Positions 1 through 10,816 of a stretch of DNA of 64,000 bases are shown piece by piece. Source of the DNA: Ceraceosorus guamensis (taxonomy: Eukaryota; Basidiomycota; Exobasidiomycetes; Ceraceosorales; Ceraceosoraceae); assembly GCF_003144195.1 (NCBI RefSeq), contig NW_020290051.1, positions 58,974 to 122,973 on the forward strand, written 5' to 3'. Made by a program: the position numbers and the translations under genes. The stretch's first letter is position 1; each line of letters starts with the position of its first letter. The notes under the pieces were generated by a model that was not told where the DNA came from, did no database searches, and was given only the letters and a program-made list of their open reading frames with translations.

Positions 1-2
1 CG

Positions 3-353
3 CGCAATTCCAAACACCATCTCAGGCACGTCGCTCCCGGTGCCGAGAACCTTCTGCAGCACCTGAAGCCAGGGACGGAAGAGACGAGGGATCACCCGGA
101 AAGGATCATTCTGCCTGACTATATCGTCATGCATCTGACCAACGAGCAGTGGGCTGCGCTGGCAAGAGTCTTCGACTGCTGGCCCTTCCGACCGCAGATT
201 CTCATTGTAAGTATTGATGCGCTGCCTCGCGACGCGCCTGTCGTTGCTGCGCAGTAGAGGAGCAAGCAAGCTAATTTTGCGTGCTTGATTCGTTGCTCTG
301 CCCAACAGGAGGATCAGAGGGTTCCCGGAGGAGAATTGCCAGGCTTGTTGTAA
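3..353 (+). CDS. 3' end of an unrecognised gene (partial)
   Basis: The window opens inside a gene. An open frame runs from base 3 to 206, a GTAAGT donor follows, and the next exon (309-353, after a CAACAG acceptor) adds 15 codons and ends at TAA. Both exons are in phase 0. The visible 82 residues include PERIILPDYIVMHLTNEQW and a second stretch ending WPFRPQILI, which look like a conserved folded C-terminus rather than low complexity. I do not recognise the family and assign no function. The start and most of the gene lie to the left of the window. Confidence 0.6.
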
Positions 354-1037
354 TGTAGCGTCATCACCACTCAGGACCAATCAGGCATGCCATGTTCCAG
401 AATGTCAATCTGCGAGAGCTTGAAGTTGAGCGTCTGATCCGTGTGCATGCAGATGCATGCAGAAAAGACAGGATGGAGAGAGAATAGAGCGCGCATGCAC
501 ACATTTAAGTTTATAACAGAAGCCCTGTGTCCGAGTGGAAGTAGAAGCAGTACGTGTATTCACACCACTTGCCGCAGGTGCAGCTCTGGGGACTGGTCGT
601 TGGTTTGGTGTTCGACCCCCGCAAGGGGCTTCGGGGATCATAACTAACGGCCAGGCTTTTTGTGCGGTCCGGCAATCATTCTTGCCCTTCTCACCTTGGC
701 TGCATCACCTTTTCCTCGATCGAACTCCTGGGCGGTCGCATCTCTCATGCTTACGAGTGCAGACATGCACGCTGGTAAATTGCATCCAGCGATACATGAT
801 AAGCCTAACACGTGTGGTTGAGCCCGCACGGTGGTATTCAAACGACAGTCACACAAACTTAGACGAGGCCAGAATGAGCAGTATCGTTGGTATTTGGATT
901 CGGGTGCAACGGGTGTGACCTCAAGAGGTAGTGCAACGTGAAGGTCCACACAGTGCCCACAGTCCGTGAAGCGCCCCAAGAATGGGAAAGCTCCGTCGTG
1001 CACAAACGTGGATCGATGCTGAGGTGCTCCTTCCGTT
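354..1037. other. Intergenic, convergent 3' ends
   Basis: This spacer lies between the stop of the left-edge gene (+) and the stop of the ATG37-like gene (-), so it should hold only 3' UTRs and terminators. Open frames here are short, lack good codon structure and match nothing I know. No RNA gene or repeat stands out. Confidence 0.6.
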
Positions 1038-3289
1038 TTATGCCTGCACTGTTGAAGCTTTCTGCGCGTCGTTCTGCAAGCCGCGATTGGATGCGGGAGC
1101 GTTGAGAAGGCGTCTAGGTCTCCAGCGTCTAGCAATGCGAAGCAAAAGGAGGGGATCTCCTCTGCCTGTAATTCTTTGGATCAGCAGCAGGACAAGACTG
1201 GCAAGCAGAGCTAAGCTAGTCAAGTCCAACGCCAGTCGAACGCTGAGATTGAGCACCGCAATAGCCAGCCTCAAAGGTGCTCCGCTTGGAGATCTACCAG
1301 ACCCTCCAATCGAGCGCCCGCTAGCTGATCCTGTTGCTGTTCTGCCTGCTCGCGAGCCAGATGCGAGAGCATAAGAGGGTGGCGCAGCGTTACCCCTTAC
1401 CGTAGAGGATAGGCCTACCAATATCGCAATGTCGTGCAGAGCATCGGCGAAAGCTCCATAAGCCGCTCTCAAAGCTCCTCCTCGACTATTTCTTCCGCCA
1501 GATGCTCCTCCCGCCGCTCCGGCACTACCTCCAAAGAAGATGCCCATCAAGCCCGATCTGCCTCGGTCCGTCTCGACCCGGTTCAGTCTTTCGTGCAGTG
1601 CGGTCAGACTGTTTTGGATGGACTGCAGCGCCTGCTCCACGTCTCCTCCCCCTGACGGTGCGCCCCTTGCTTGCTGTGGCATCGGCCTTCCGCCCGACCG
1701 TCCACCCACCGACGAAGGAGCATATGGTCTGACACTTCCCGAATGATGATAGTAATGCTGTTCGCTGGGAGGGGCCCCACCTGGTCCAGGCCCATGGGCT
1801 CCCCCGAGTCCAGGTGGAGCCCTAGAGGGTGCTGCAGTCGAGTAGAGAGAAGCGCCCGCACCTCCTCCAAAGCCTGTAGCAGACTCACTAGGCGGCATTC
1901 GCGCGCCACCTGGAGGCGCATACAATCTTTGATCCCCGTGTCCGCTCAGACTGCCAGGCCCTCGAGACCAAGATTGCGGTGTAGCATATCCTCTCGAATG
2001 CGCTGCCGGTGGTCCATGACTTTGCCCACCTGGCGGCCCTCGCCTGCCGCCCTGACCCCTCGCAGCCGCTGCAGCTGCAGCTGCACTCTCCAATTCCGCC
2101 TGTCTCCTTTCGTACCTCTCTGCCGTGTCTCCATCCGATTCCGTCTCGGAGTCACTTATTTGAGCACCGGGCGCGGGGGCTGCGGATCCCATCCCTGTGC
2201 GCTGCGGCCCCTGTTGACTGGCAGAAGGTCCAGCGCTCTGTCTGCCAGCCCAGGCTGCTCCTCGCCCTCTCGTCGCCTGTGCTGACGTCGGGCGAGATAC
2301 TGAAGCCGATGCCAAAGCAGAGGGCGGCAGCTGAGGGACTGCGTCCCTCTCCGACTCTGAGTCATGCAAGGCTTGAGCTGGCCCTCCAGGGGAGGGCGGA
2401 CGAGTGTCCGAGTCTGTGTCCGAATCCGCTTGAGCAAGCGAAGCTGCGCGCACGTCATTGGTCCGGTCAGCCGTGCTTCTTCAGACAATCCTTGGCTCGA
2501 AAAGCTGTATGCGCACCACTCATGACCCGATCTGCCACATCGCCAGAGTAGCTTTCCAGCTCTTCAATCAGAGCGATCGCCATGGGCCGGTCGCTGAACT
2601 TCCGCAAAGTCTGTTTGCAAGCGCAATCTTATGTGAGCTTTTGCCTTCGAGCTTTCGTTTTCTGGAAGCTCGCTGAAGCACGCAGACATGCTGTACTCAC
2701 TCGTAGCATGCTTTCTACATAGAGCTGCTTTGCGTCCATGCTACTGAGACCTTTGCGACCTGCCCAGGCATCCCTGCACCATGCGGATAGACGTATCAAC
2801 ACGCATGACTGAGGATTGCAATCGAGGTGAATCGCTCTGTGCACGCACCACTTTGCCCTCCCCAGCATATCGAGCATTCCAGGTCTACGAGAGGTGACAT
2901 TCCCCTCCGTTGCTGCAGTACAGGGGATCGGCCGTCAGTTCTGCGAAGCCAAAACCCCTACGGATGTCGAAAACGTCTGGCTCACCTTGCTTGTACAGAC
3001 TGGCCGGAGAGACACGGCGTGTGCGAATTTGAAGGTGAGCAAACGAGCTGCTTGCTGTGAACAAGTTCGCAGTCCTCACCTGTAGAGAGCCAGTTTCTCC
3101 TCATAGCTCGTTTGAATCGGACCTGTCTTTGGTAGACTCTGAACGATATCCACTGTCCTCTCGAACAGCCTGTTCCGCACATGTGCGAGGATCATTTTGC
3201 AGACGTCAATGACCCAGACCAGACAGCGAGATTGCAGTCAAAGTAGCTCTTGGCACTCACGCATCTATGACCTGTGCTGACGAAGACAT
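1038..3289 (-). CDS. Acyl-CoA-binding protein of the ATG37/ACBD5 type
   Basis: Seven exons (3261-3289, 3080-3169, 2986-2999, 2849-2912, 2701-2773, 2517-2610, 1038-2443) give 589 residues with consistent phases. The N-terminal ~105 residues form an acyl-CoA-binding domain: SLPKTGPIQTSYEEKLALY, then LYKQATEGNV, RRPGMLDMLGRAKW and DAWAGRKGLSSMDAKQLYVE. A long Ser/Gly/Pro-rich linker follows, then a short helix-forming segment (ALQSIQNSLTALHERLNRVE) and one hydrophobic helix near the C-terminus (around LDLTSLALLASLVLLLI) followed by basic residues. An N-terminal ACB domain with a C-terminal anchor is the layout of peroxisomal ATG37/ACBD5, which bind long-chain acyl-CoA and help in pexophagy. The domain and anchor are seen; the peroxisomal role is inferred from the family. 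The third exon is only 14 bases. Confidence 0.82.
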
Positions 3290-4288
3290 GTTTGCTGCGT
3301 TGGAGCGCGGGCTGCGTCTCGCGACTTGGGGTATGACCACCAATTATTTTCCGGAGTGCACGGCGAGCTTGATCTGAATCTCAGCAAGCAGAGCTGCGGA
3401 ACTAGAAGAGAGCACGAACACCAGCTGCGTATCCTCAAATCGTGCGTCGAAAGAAATGATGCCACACCTGACTGGTCTCGCGCAGTGCCGTATTGGATTG
3501 TCGTCTGCTGAAGATCGATCCGATGGCCAGCCTTGACCGCTACTGTGATGCTTCTGTCGCGGCGTTCACTCAACGCGTGCGGCTACCCACAGCTCGGCCC
3601 AGCCAAAACGAGGCGGTGGTTTGTCAATCTTCGTAGCCGTCGTCGAGTCGCACGTTGCTAGGTGAGTGGAAAGAGAGAGCGGCGTCGTGGCGTGTATTCG
3701 CAAGGCTCTCCTTGCCGTTGTATCGTGATTCACGAGTCGTCTGGGTCCCACAACAGCTTCGCAGGTCGATCGATGCCGTGGCCGGGAGGCTAGATGTAGC
3801 ATGCAGATGCAAGCGAGGAATCTGGCGGGCGACCTGCGTGCGGGGGCGAAGCAGCTTGGCTTAGAGCAGCATCCAGCGTCAGCCGTAGGAAAGCGGAGAA
3901 TCGTGAATACTCATTTAGAATTGCGCGTGAGACCGCGCACGCCACCAGCAGGCTTGCAGCAGCAGCGAGAGTCATGCAGCTGCGATCCGGCTTCCATGAC
4001 GTTCACAAGATTGCACACGTGACCTTGAAAAGCCGGCGGCTCATCTTACGATTTGGGCCTTTTCGGGGCGAAGCTGTTGATCAGTAGTCAATTAGAGCCA
4101 AGTTCACAGCAAAGATCGTGTGACAAAGTTTGACATTGCAAATAGCAGCAGATCAGGAGAGCAGAAGCGAACAGCAAGACAAGAGCAAGAAAGACGTAGC
4201 CACGGTACACCAAATAAGGAATGGCTCGATCGTTGAGGTGGTGGGAGAGAGGTCGAAGAGAGCGGCAAAGTGGTCGAACTACACCTCC
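3290..4288. other. Intergenic, upstream of the ATG37-like gene
   Basis: About 1 kb between two minus-strand genes. It should contain the promoter of the ATG37-like gene and the 3' end of the mannose-6-phosphate isomerase gene. Several short frames overlap on both strands, but none has supporting motifs or convincing splice partners. One copy of the recurrent AATCGTGAAT motif lies near 3899. Confidence 0.5.
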
Positions 4289-6248
4289 TCAAGCATCGTG
4301 AGGCGCCTCGACAAAAGCTCTGAAGACCACAAGATCCTCCACTGAGTCCTCCTTGACCCGCAGCGTGATCGTCGTTCCAGCGCCAACAAAAAAAACCTGT
4401 CCTGCTCTTTCCAACTCGAATTGCCTTCTCGAATCGGGCTGCATCGTGTCTGAAGGTCTCTCGTTGTGCGAGGCGTGTCCATTCGAGTGAGACACGGGCT
4501 GCGGAATAGAAACGAAGCTTCCTTGGCCTGAAGTGACGATGAGGACGGATGGTCCATCGAGTGGCTTTTGAGTCTCTTCCTTCCAGGTCTGTGGACCTGA
4601 TGCAGATCTCAGTGTAGTCCGTATGACGCAGAATTCTTCAATTGGCGGATCGTACAGTAAGCTAGGCACGTCCGGCAAGCCGTGCGAGTCAGCCTTGACC
4701 TCCTCATACGCAGATGCGCTCAGACTACCTTCGGCAGGTGGATATGGCGAAGGCGACATGAGCTGTCTCTCTGCTGAGCCGCTGTTGTACGTCAACATGC
4801 TGACCAATGTTTCAGTATCTCGTTCCTTGGGCGTCAGACCTGCGCGTACAACATTATCTGAGCTAGCCATGCACTCTACGATGTCGCCCTTGATGTAGGC
4901 GTGTGGCTCGTTGGCCCCTAAAAACAGCGCCTGGCCAGGCTGCAGATCCACCACATTCAGCACGAAGGCGCAAAGTACTCCGACATCGCCAGGATACTGT
5001 TCGTTGAGGGTCACCAGCAGGCCCGCCAGATCTTTGTCGACCTCCAGCTCGACCCCGTCTTGGAGAGCCGCTCTATATCTTGCTGCCAGATCCATGACGG
5101 CGCTCTTGTATGTAGTTGCCTGTGCATTCATGAGCCTAGAGAAGATTCCTCGAACCCAGTCGCGAGCTTCGTCCTCGCTCGTTCCTGCGGAGTCGCTGGC
5201 CTTGTATGCCAGCTCAGCAGCAAACGCCGAAGGAGCATTCACAACCCGCTGAAACTCTGGCACCGCATCCAGGTACGTTGCCATCTCTTTCAGCGGGCGA
5301 AAGCCGCAGAAGCCCCTAAAAGAGGTCAGGGCGATGGCCATTTCTGGCTTGTGATTGTCATCTAGCAAAAGCAGTCCGGGCGTCAGAGAGCCCATCTATG
5401 TCGCGGCGTCACCTCGAGAAGCTCACCTTTGTAGCTCTTGGGCTTCTCGCGATGCAGCCTCTCAGCAAGGCTTTTGTCTGGGTGAGCTTGTATGCTCAAT
5501 GCCTTTGCGACGCTCAGAATCTTGAACAGGTATGGCAGCTCTCCATCAGGTCTCCTAAAGCGCCGGGCAACGACCTTTCCCTGCAATGCTGTGTGTTGCG
5601 ACAGATACGAAGAGAGCGAGATGAAGCGGCCAGCAGGCGGGATCGATCCAGACTGCTTGGGTGGAATCACAAGCGAGGGCAGTGAGGGGTGCGTGCCCAT
5701 CCAGAGCTGCGTATTGATAGGTGATAGCGATGAATTTGTAAGCGCAAGCACTGGAGCGCATACATTTTGGCATCAAGCGAGGCCAGCCGTACGAACTCCT
5801 TTGGCCTTTCATCATTATCTCAAAGCCCACTCACCTCAGCGTAAGGTCTGCTGTCCTTGATGTGCACGTCTGCCTCGACAGTAGCGGAGGCATACTTTGC
5901 GACCAAGCTGCCATCGCTAGCGATGACACCCCACTCATAATTCTGTGCCTGAGGTATCAAGGCAAAAGTTGGGCCGAATGGTCCATAAGGCCCGAAGCGA
6001 TCTTCGTGCTCAGAGGAGACAGAGGGCATATCGCTGCTCGTGCTAGCACTGCGGCTGCTGCTTGGTCGACTGCTGCCTACGCTCTCGGTTCTGCTGGCAG
6101 TGCTGGAAGGAGCGGAATGAGTCGACTCGATCGATGGTCCAATTCCTGAGTCCTGATGCTGAGCCGTGCTCCCAGATGCGCCAATTTGATGGTTGAGCGC
6201 TGCGAGTCGCCCATTGGCCATTGAGACCAGGTGAGTGGCTTGTGACAT
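4289..6248 (-). CDS. PMI40: Mannose-6-phosphate isomerase
   Basis: Three exons (5835-6248, 5427-5706, 4289-5361) give 588 residues in phase. The enzyme interconverts fructose-6-phosphate and mannose-6-phosphate in the cytosol, feeding GDP-mannose for glycosylation and the cell wall. The type I PMI signatures are present: FALIPQAQNYEWG, LWMGTHPSLPS, SIQAHPDK (zinc-ligand Gln and His, near residue 211), NHKPEMAIAL (ligand Glu) and ANEPHAYIKGDIVECM (ligand His). The start is the first ATG in the open frame. It gives about 95 Ser/Thr-rich residues before the catalytic fold that ordinary PMIs lack, so the true start could be a later ATG such as the one at 6221. The protein is longer than the usual ~420-450 residues, mainly because of this extension and inserts near the C-terminus. 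Confidence 0.9.
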
Positions 6249-9200
6249 GCGTGCGTGATCGTTGATGATAGCAATCTTTGCTACCTGTGCCTGCTTCGAT
6301 GACGAGTCCGGGCTTTGGGATCGCTGTATCTGCCGGAGGCGGCCCGAGCGTGCAGAAAGATTAGATGGAGCTGATGGCAGGAGCTCTGATGATGTGGTTG
6401 GCAATTTCGGTCGAGAGATCGTCGAGTGAAGGCCAAAAGGTGACTGGTGCTCATATGAGACAGCAACACATTGTATGGTGGACTGCGATCATCGAGGATG
6501 TCGTGCTTGTCGTCTTATACCTGTGGTGTTGAAGCACTGGATGGGGCATTCCGATCTGCAGCAGCTGACCAAGGTACAGTGACAGGGACCTAGAACGCGG
6601 CCTGGCTTCGCAGCGCTGCCGACGACAGCAATGACTATAAAATGCTGCTCGTGTTGTGGACTCGGGGAGAGATGGTGCTGGAAATCTATTTCGAAAGTTG
6701 AGATGTGGCTTTCGGTGGAGTCGGTCGCGCTGCCCGTGGCTTTGGATGGCATGGCCTCAAATCTCGAATGCGTGTCTGGGAGGTTCGGACTTCCAACCGA
6801 GGCTCGTGGTCGAGCATCCCGGGTGTCCGCATGCTGCATGCATGCATGCAGCATGTGCTTCATCAACCCACAGTTCACGGCTGCGAGCCTAGCTGCGACG
6901 GTCATGGGGCGCGCCCATTTGATTCAAGACTTGCGCGTCCCGCGTCGTTGCATGCAGCATTCGTGATTTGCTGCATGCGGCCGGCGCCACAAGCAAGCGT
7001 TTGCAGTGTGAGTCTGATGAGTCTTCGAAGCGCAAGTACTCAGGTATAGCAGCATGCTCATCAACATGCGTGATGGCTGGAAGGTATATACGGGACGCAG
7101 CGCATGCACAGCTTCTCCATCCTATAGGTCAGCCGCTTGGAGACTCGCGACTGCCGTCGTGGATCACAAACACCAATGACAATCGTGAATCTCGCGGCAT
7201 TCGCCAGCGGTGTCGGAAGCGCTCTATCACCCTGTCCACGGTCCTGACCTCACCCAGTATAGATGTGGACAGTCGCGCACACAGAATCCTAGCAGTCACT
7301 ATAACGATGGCTTCTCAAAGCTCCTTTAGATTCGGACACGTTTTTATGCAAATCGCACGTCTAGGTACAGTATTCACGGCGAACTTAGCGTCTGCCGCGG
7401 GCTAGCTCGAAAAGCGTACTTAAATGACGCTTACCCCACCGGAAACTTTTCCGCCGAAAAGACCGGCAAGCTCTTCGTAGCTTTTGGCAAAACATTCTCG
7501 ACGCTCCCCCGGCCCTTCGCTTCCTCCAAGCACCTTCATAGAGAATCGAGAAGATGAAATGCGCGGGTCTCTTTGCAGAAAGATCATGTCGCACTCAGCG
7601 TCGCCGCTGCTGGGCAATGCCGAAAGCTGCCTGGTCCTAGAGCGCTGCCGACTGTGGAGCGAGTCGCCCATCTATTCGGCTCAAGGGCGACTTCAGGGAA
7701 GTCAGGGGCACTGCTCCGTTGAGTGTTGCGAGCTTGAAAGCATATGAGCCAAGGCCGTGTTACATGAAGAAGGGTCGATGGCCAATCGTGAAGTTGATGC
7801 TCTCTGCGATATCAGGTGAAGTTGCGGCTCTATCCGACAACAGCGGTACGCCCCTCGAGCACAAGGTATCTTAGCCCAAGAGACATCATCTAAATCATCT
7901 CTATCCCTAGAAAGGGGGGGGAGCACACTTGCAGACTTTGCCCCCAAAAAGGGCTTCTCGTGCTGCGATGTCAGATGCTCTAAGCTTGTGCAGGCATGAT
8001 GTCTACGGGCGCGACGCCAATGTTGTGCGCTCCGCTGGATGCTCTTAGCGGGACGTGCAAGCCTCCGTAGCGCATAAGATCTTTGGCGTGAAGCCACTCT
8101 CGACTGACTCAGACCATTCATCCTCTTCATCGTTGACTAAACACCATTCACGATCTCTTTGAAAGTCCGTGTCGGTTCATCTGACTGTGGTCACCTTGCT
8201 GTGCACGGCTCGCGAACTCACATTTGTCTCTGGGAGAGCAGATCTTGGGGAGTGTGATCTCGCTTCGCCCCTCGTGGAGAGACGAGCGGGCAGATTTCAT
8301 CGGAAGTCATAGGATCGATTTTGAATTTGACTTGTGACTACTCACGACTGTGACGGGACAGGAGACACAGGGGCATTCACGATTGACTCTTCTTGGCCCA
8401 AATCCCCGTCATTGTGCTGGTTACGAGTAGGCGATGGTAAGATTCAGATGGTGGAACTTGTTCCACTGCGTTCCAAGAAAGTCCCCGTAGAAACTCATCC
8501 AGCCTCACTCTCCTATAGCTTCGGCTTGCAAAGCCGAGCGGCACGACCCTGAACATTGGATGGGGCCGCGGAACGTTGATATGAAGGGTGCGCGTACAAG
8601 ATATTTCGGTCAGTCGATCGCAATCCGGCATATGCACGATCTGATGCATGGATGCACATCCGCGGTGGACGATCCCACATAGCACTCATCGATCGTGACT
8701 CGTGACTTAAACACAGACATGGTGGTCGACGCCATTATTCAAGATTGTTGCTGTGCAGGCGACGTCCGACGCGGCAGTCACGTCGTGGAAGCAGCAGATG
8801 AACAGTGTGAGTAATAATCACGGAAACTGTAACAGTCAAGTGTGAGTCGTGAGTCAAGGGTGAGTCATGCAAGCAGCACAGCCTCACTCTTGATGATCAC
8901 CTCTTCTCCGAGGCTTGATCCGCCTTTAGAGCGCCCTTGCTGCGTCGAGTCACTCGTTGCATGCACAAGGTCTACATCAGCAGTCATGCACTCACGGCTA
9001 CGAGGAGCAGAGCGGTGTTCCTCACATCGTGGCGCGTGAGTCCGGTGCGATGGCACCCTAGCAGTGTATGCGTTTCTGTCCGTCGAGGGACGGAGCCACG
9101 GCAGTTCGCCGGTGCAGAATGAGCAGCTCATTTCCGTCGGATTGACGGTGCCGCACCGCGCGGCTCTGGTGGGGCGAGGCTAGTCACCTTCACTAGCAGC

Positions 9201-9457
9201 GCTGCTCCAGTGCCCGAGTCCACAGGGCATCGGCAGGGCTCGCCCCGCGCGCCCGCACATGCAGCAACTGCTGCGCATTTTCAAACGACTGAGCATGCTT
9301 GAGCCTGTGTAACTCGCTCGCTCGCACTTCTTCAACCGTACCACATCCCCCACCTCTTCGACGTTGCCCGCAACGCCATTTCCGTTTCGCCTTTAACAAA
9401 CGATCTTCGATACCAGTCCAACACGAGCCAAAACCGCCCTCTCACTCACGCCATTCG
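6249..9457. other. Sparse 3.2 kb intergenic stretch
   Basis: This spans the promoter of the isomerase gene (-) and of the zinc-finger gene (+). Apart from one weak two-exon candidate at 7289-7671, no frame looks genic. The stretch carries several copies of the recurrent motif: AATCGTGAAT at 7181-7190, a direct pair GATCGTGACTCGTGACTT at 8691-8708, and a run of GTGAGTC units around 8835-8868. A short palindromic TGCATGCATGCATGCA cluster lies near 6837-6852. Confidence 0.5.
7289..7671 (-). CDS. Possible small two-exon gene, unknown
   Basis: An ATG at 7671 opens 79 codons ending exactly in phase at a GTAAGC donor (exon 7435-7671). A CCTAG acceptor after a 74-base intron opens a second exon (7289-7360) of 23 codons and a stop. 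The predicted 102-residue protein has a central stretch that looks coding (MKVLGGSEGPGERRECFAKS, then YEELAGLFGGKVSG). I recognise no domain, signal peptide or membrane helix. Matching phases and plausible splice sites are the only support, so this may be chance. Confidence 0.28.
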
Positions 9458-10816
9458 ATGCCAGTCGATCCCATCTCAGCTCTGCTGGCAATTGACTTTG
9501 CCACCTATTCATACCCCAACATGAACCAAACTCAAGTCCACGTTGCTCCGCAGGACCTTGTCTCAAAGGGTCCTGCTGGCCATCAAAGCACTCTCACCAA
9601 GCCTCGAGAGCATCCTGTGCCTTTCGACTCTCCATGGGATCAGACGGCGTCCTCTCCAGCATCATCTCGTGACTTTGGCTCGCCCGGAGCAGTCGACTGG
9701 AGCAGCGACCAGCCTGCTCACCAACTCAAGGAAGAGCTTGATTGGCTTGCCAATATCGATCTGTTCGGTCCATTGCACAACGACCCAATCGTTCCCAACT
9801 CTTTGCAGCTCACTCAACCTTCGCAGACGGCTTCTCAGCAACTCGCCGATCGTCAGCTGGAGCAATTTCAGCAGTGGCTCGCCGAGAAGGAGGAGATCAA
9901 GTGCCTCGAGCAGGTTCAGCAAGCTGAGCACGAGGTGTCTTCGTCTCAACGCAACTTGGGCGGGGACATGTCGTTTGACAAAGTACTCGGACAGTACCCT
10001 GCCCACCCTGTGGCATCGCCCCAGAACAGCCAAGCCTCCGTCAACGACGCCTTCGCCTCGGGCATACCCACCCGTTCAGCCTCGCCGATGGACTCTCAGG
10101 CATCGAACCATTCATCTGAGAAGGCTGCTGCGTTCCTCCGTACCTATGCTTCGGAAAACCCCACTGACGACACCTTCGTTCTGGTACGTGCGCTAGCCAT
10201 CGCTGGCGTCGTTCTGCCCGAAGGTGTCGTTGAGGAGGTTCTCAGTCCGTTGACTGGCGCTGCACCACGCTCCTCCCAGTCTCCTCTCATCGCATCTCAG
10301 GAGCGCGTGGAGATTGCTTCTCAACTGTCATACGGATCAACCTCGCCGTCGGAGCGCGTGGCGTCGCCCGTCAGCTTGTACCACAAGCACGACCGTCAAG
10401 CCGAAGAGCATGTGCCCGTGCCCACGGCTGGGATCACGTCCGCCTCAACGGCTTTGCCGAAGAAGACCTGCTCTTCCGCCAAGCTTTCACCCCGTGCGAC
10501 GCTTCTCGGGGTCAACAAGTTCAAAGAGTCTGTTGGTGGGCGCTCGGTCTTCATCTGCGACAAGTGCAACAAGCACTTTGACCGTGCCTACAACTTGAAG
10601 ACTCACCGCACCACGCACATCGCGGCTGATGAGCGCGAGAAGCCCTTTGACTGTCCTTATGGTCCGTGTGAGCGTACTTTTGCTCGCAAACACGACACCA
10701 TGCGCCACTACCAGAGCGTCCACGTTCGCAAGGGTGAGATCGCCACAGTTGAGGAGATCCACGCCGCCACTGGAGGTCGCACCAATCCCACCGCTGATGG
10801 TGATCTCAACACTTGA
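9458..10816 (+). CDS. C2H2 zinc-finger protein, probable transcription factor
   Basis: A single exon of 452 residues. The start chosen is the ATG giving MPVDPISALLAIDF; an upstream frame continues but has no better start. The first ~350 residues are Ser/Gln/Pro-rich, with the look of a disordered activation region, including a Gln-rich segment around QLEQFQQWLAEKEEIKC. Two C2H2 fingers follow from about residue 366: CDKCNKHFDRAYNLKTHRTTH and a second of the form CPYGPC...FARKHDTMRHYQSVH. The RAYNLKTH finger followed by an ARKHD finger resembles the calcineurin-responsive Crz1 group, but similarity over two fingers is not enough to name an orthologue. A nuclear DNA-binding regulator is the likely role. 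The C-terminus ends about 30 residues after the second finger. Confidence 0.8.
   Translation: MPVDPISALLAIDFATYSYPNMNQTQVHVAPQDLVSKGPAGHQSTLTKPREHPVPFDSPWDQTASSPASSRDFGSPGAVDWSSDQPAHQLKEELDWLANIDLFGPLHNDPIVPNSLQLTQPSQTASQQLADRQLEQFQQWLAEKEEIKCLEQVQQAEHEVSSSQRNLGGDMSFDKVLGQYPAHPVASPQNSQASVNDAFASGIPTRSASPMDSQASNHSSEKAAAFLRTYASENPTDDTFVLVRALAIAGVVLPEGVVEEVLSPLTGAAPRSSQSPLIASQERVEIASQLSYGSTSPSERVASPVSLYHKHDRQAEEHVPVPTAGITSASTALPKKTCSSAKLSPRATLLGVNKFKESVGGRSVFICDKCNKHFDRAYNLKTHRTTHIAADEREKPFDCPYGPCERTFARKHDTMRHYQSVHVRKGEIATVEEIHAATGGRTNPTADGDLNT

Noticed and set aside
540-645. Possible tRNA (GTTCGACCCCCGC)
   Set aside because: A T-loop-like string is present, but no cloverleaf of correct length could be formed upstream.
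1038-2453. A 471-codon minus-strand frame as a stand-alone gene
   Set aside because: It opens with GTG rather than ATG. Joining it to six upstream exons completes an acyl-CoA-binding domain in phase, so it is the last exon of the ATG37-like gene.
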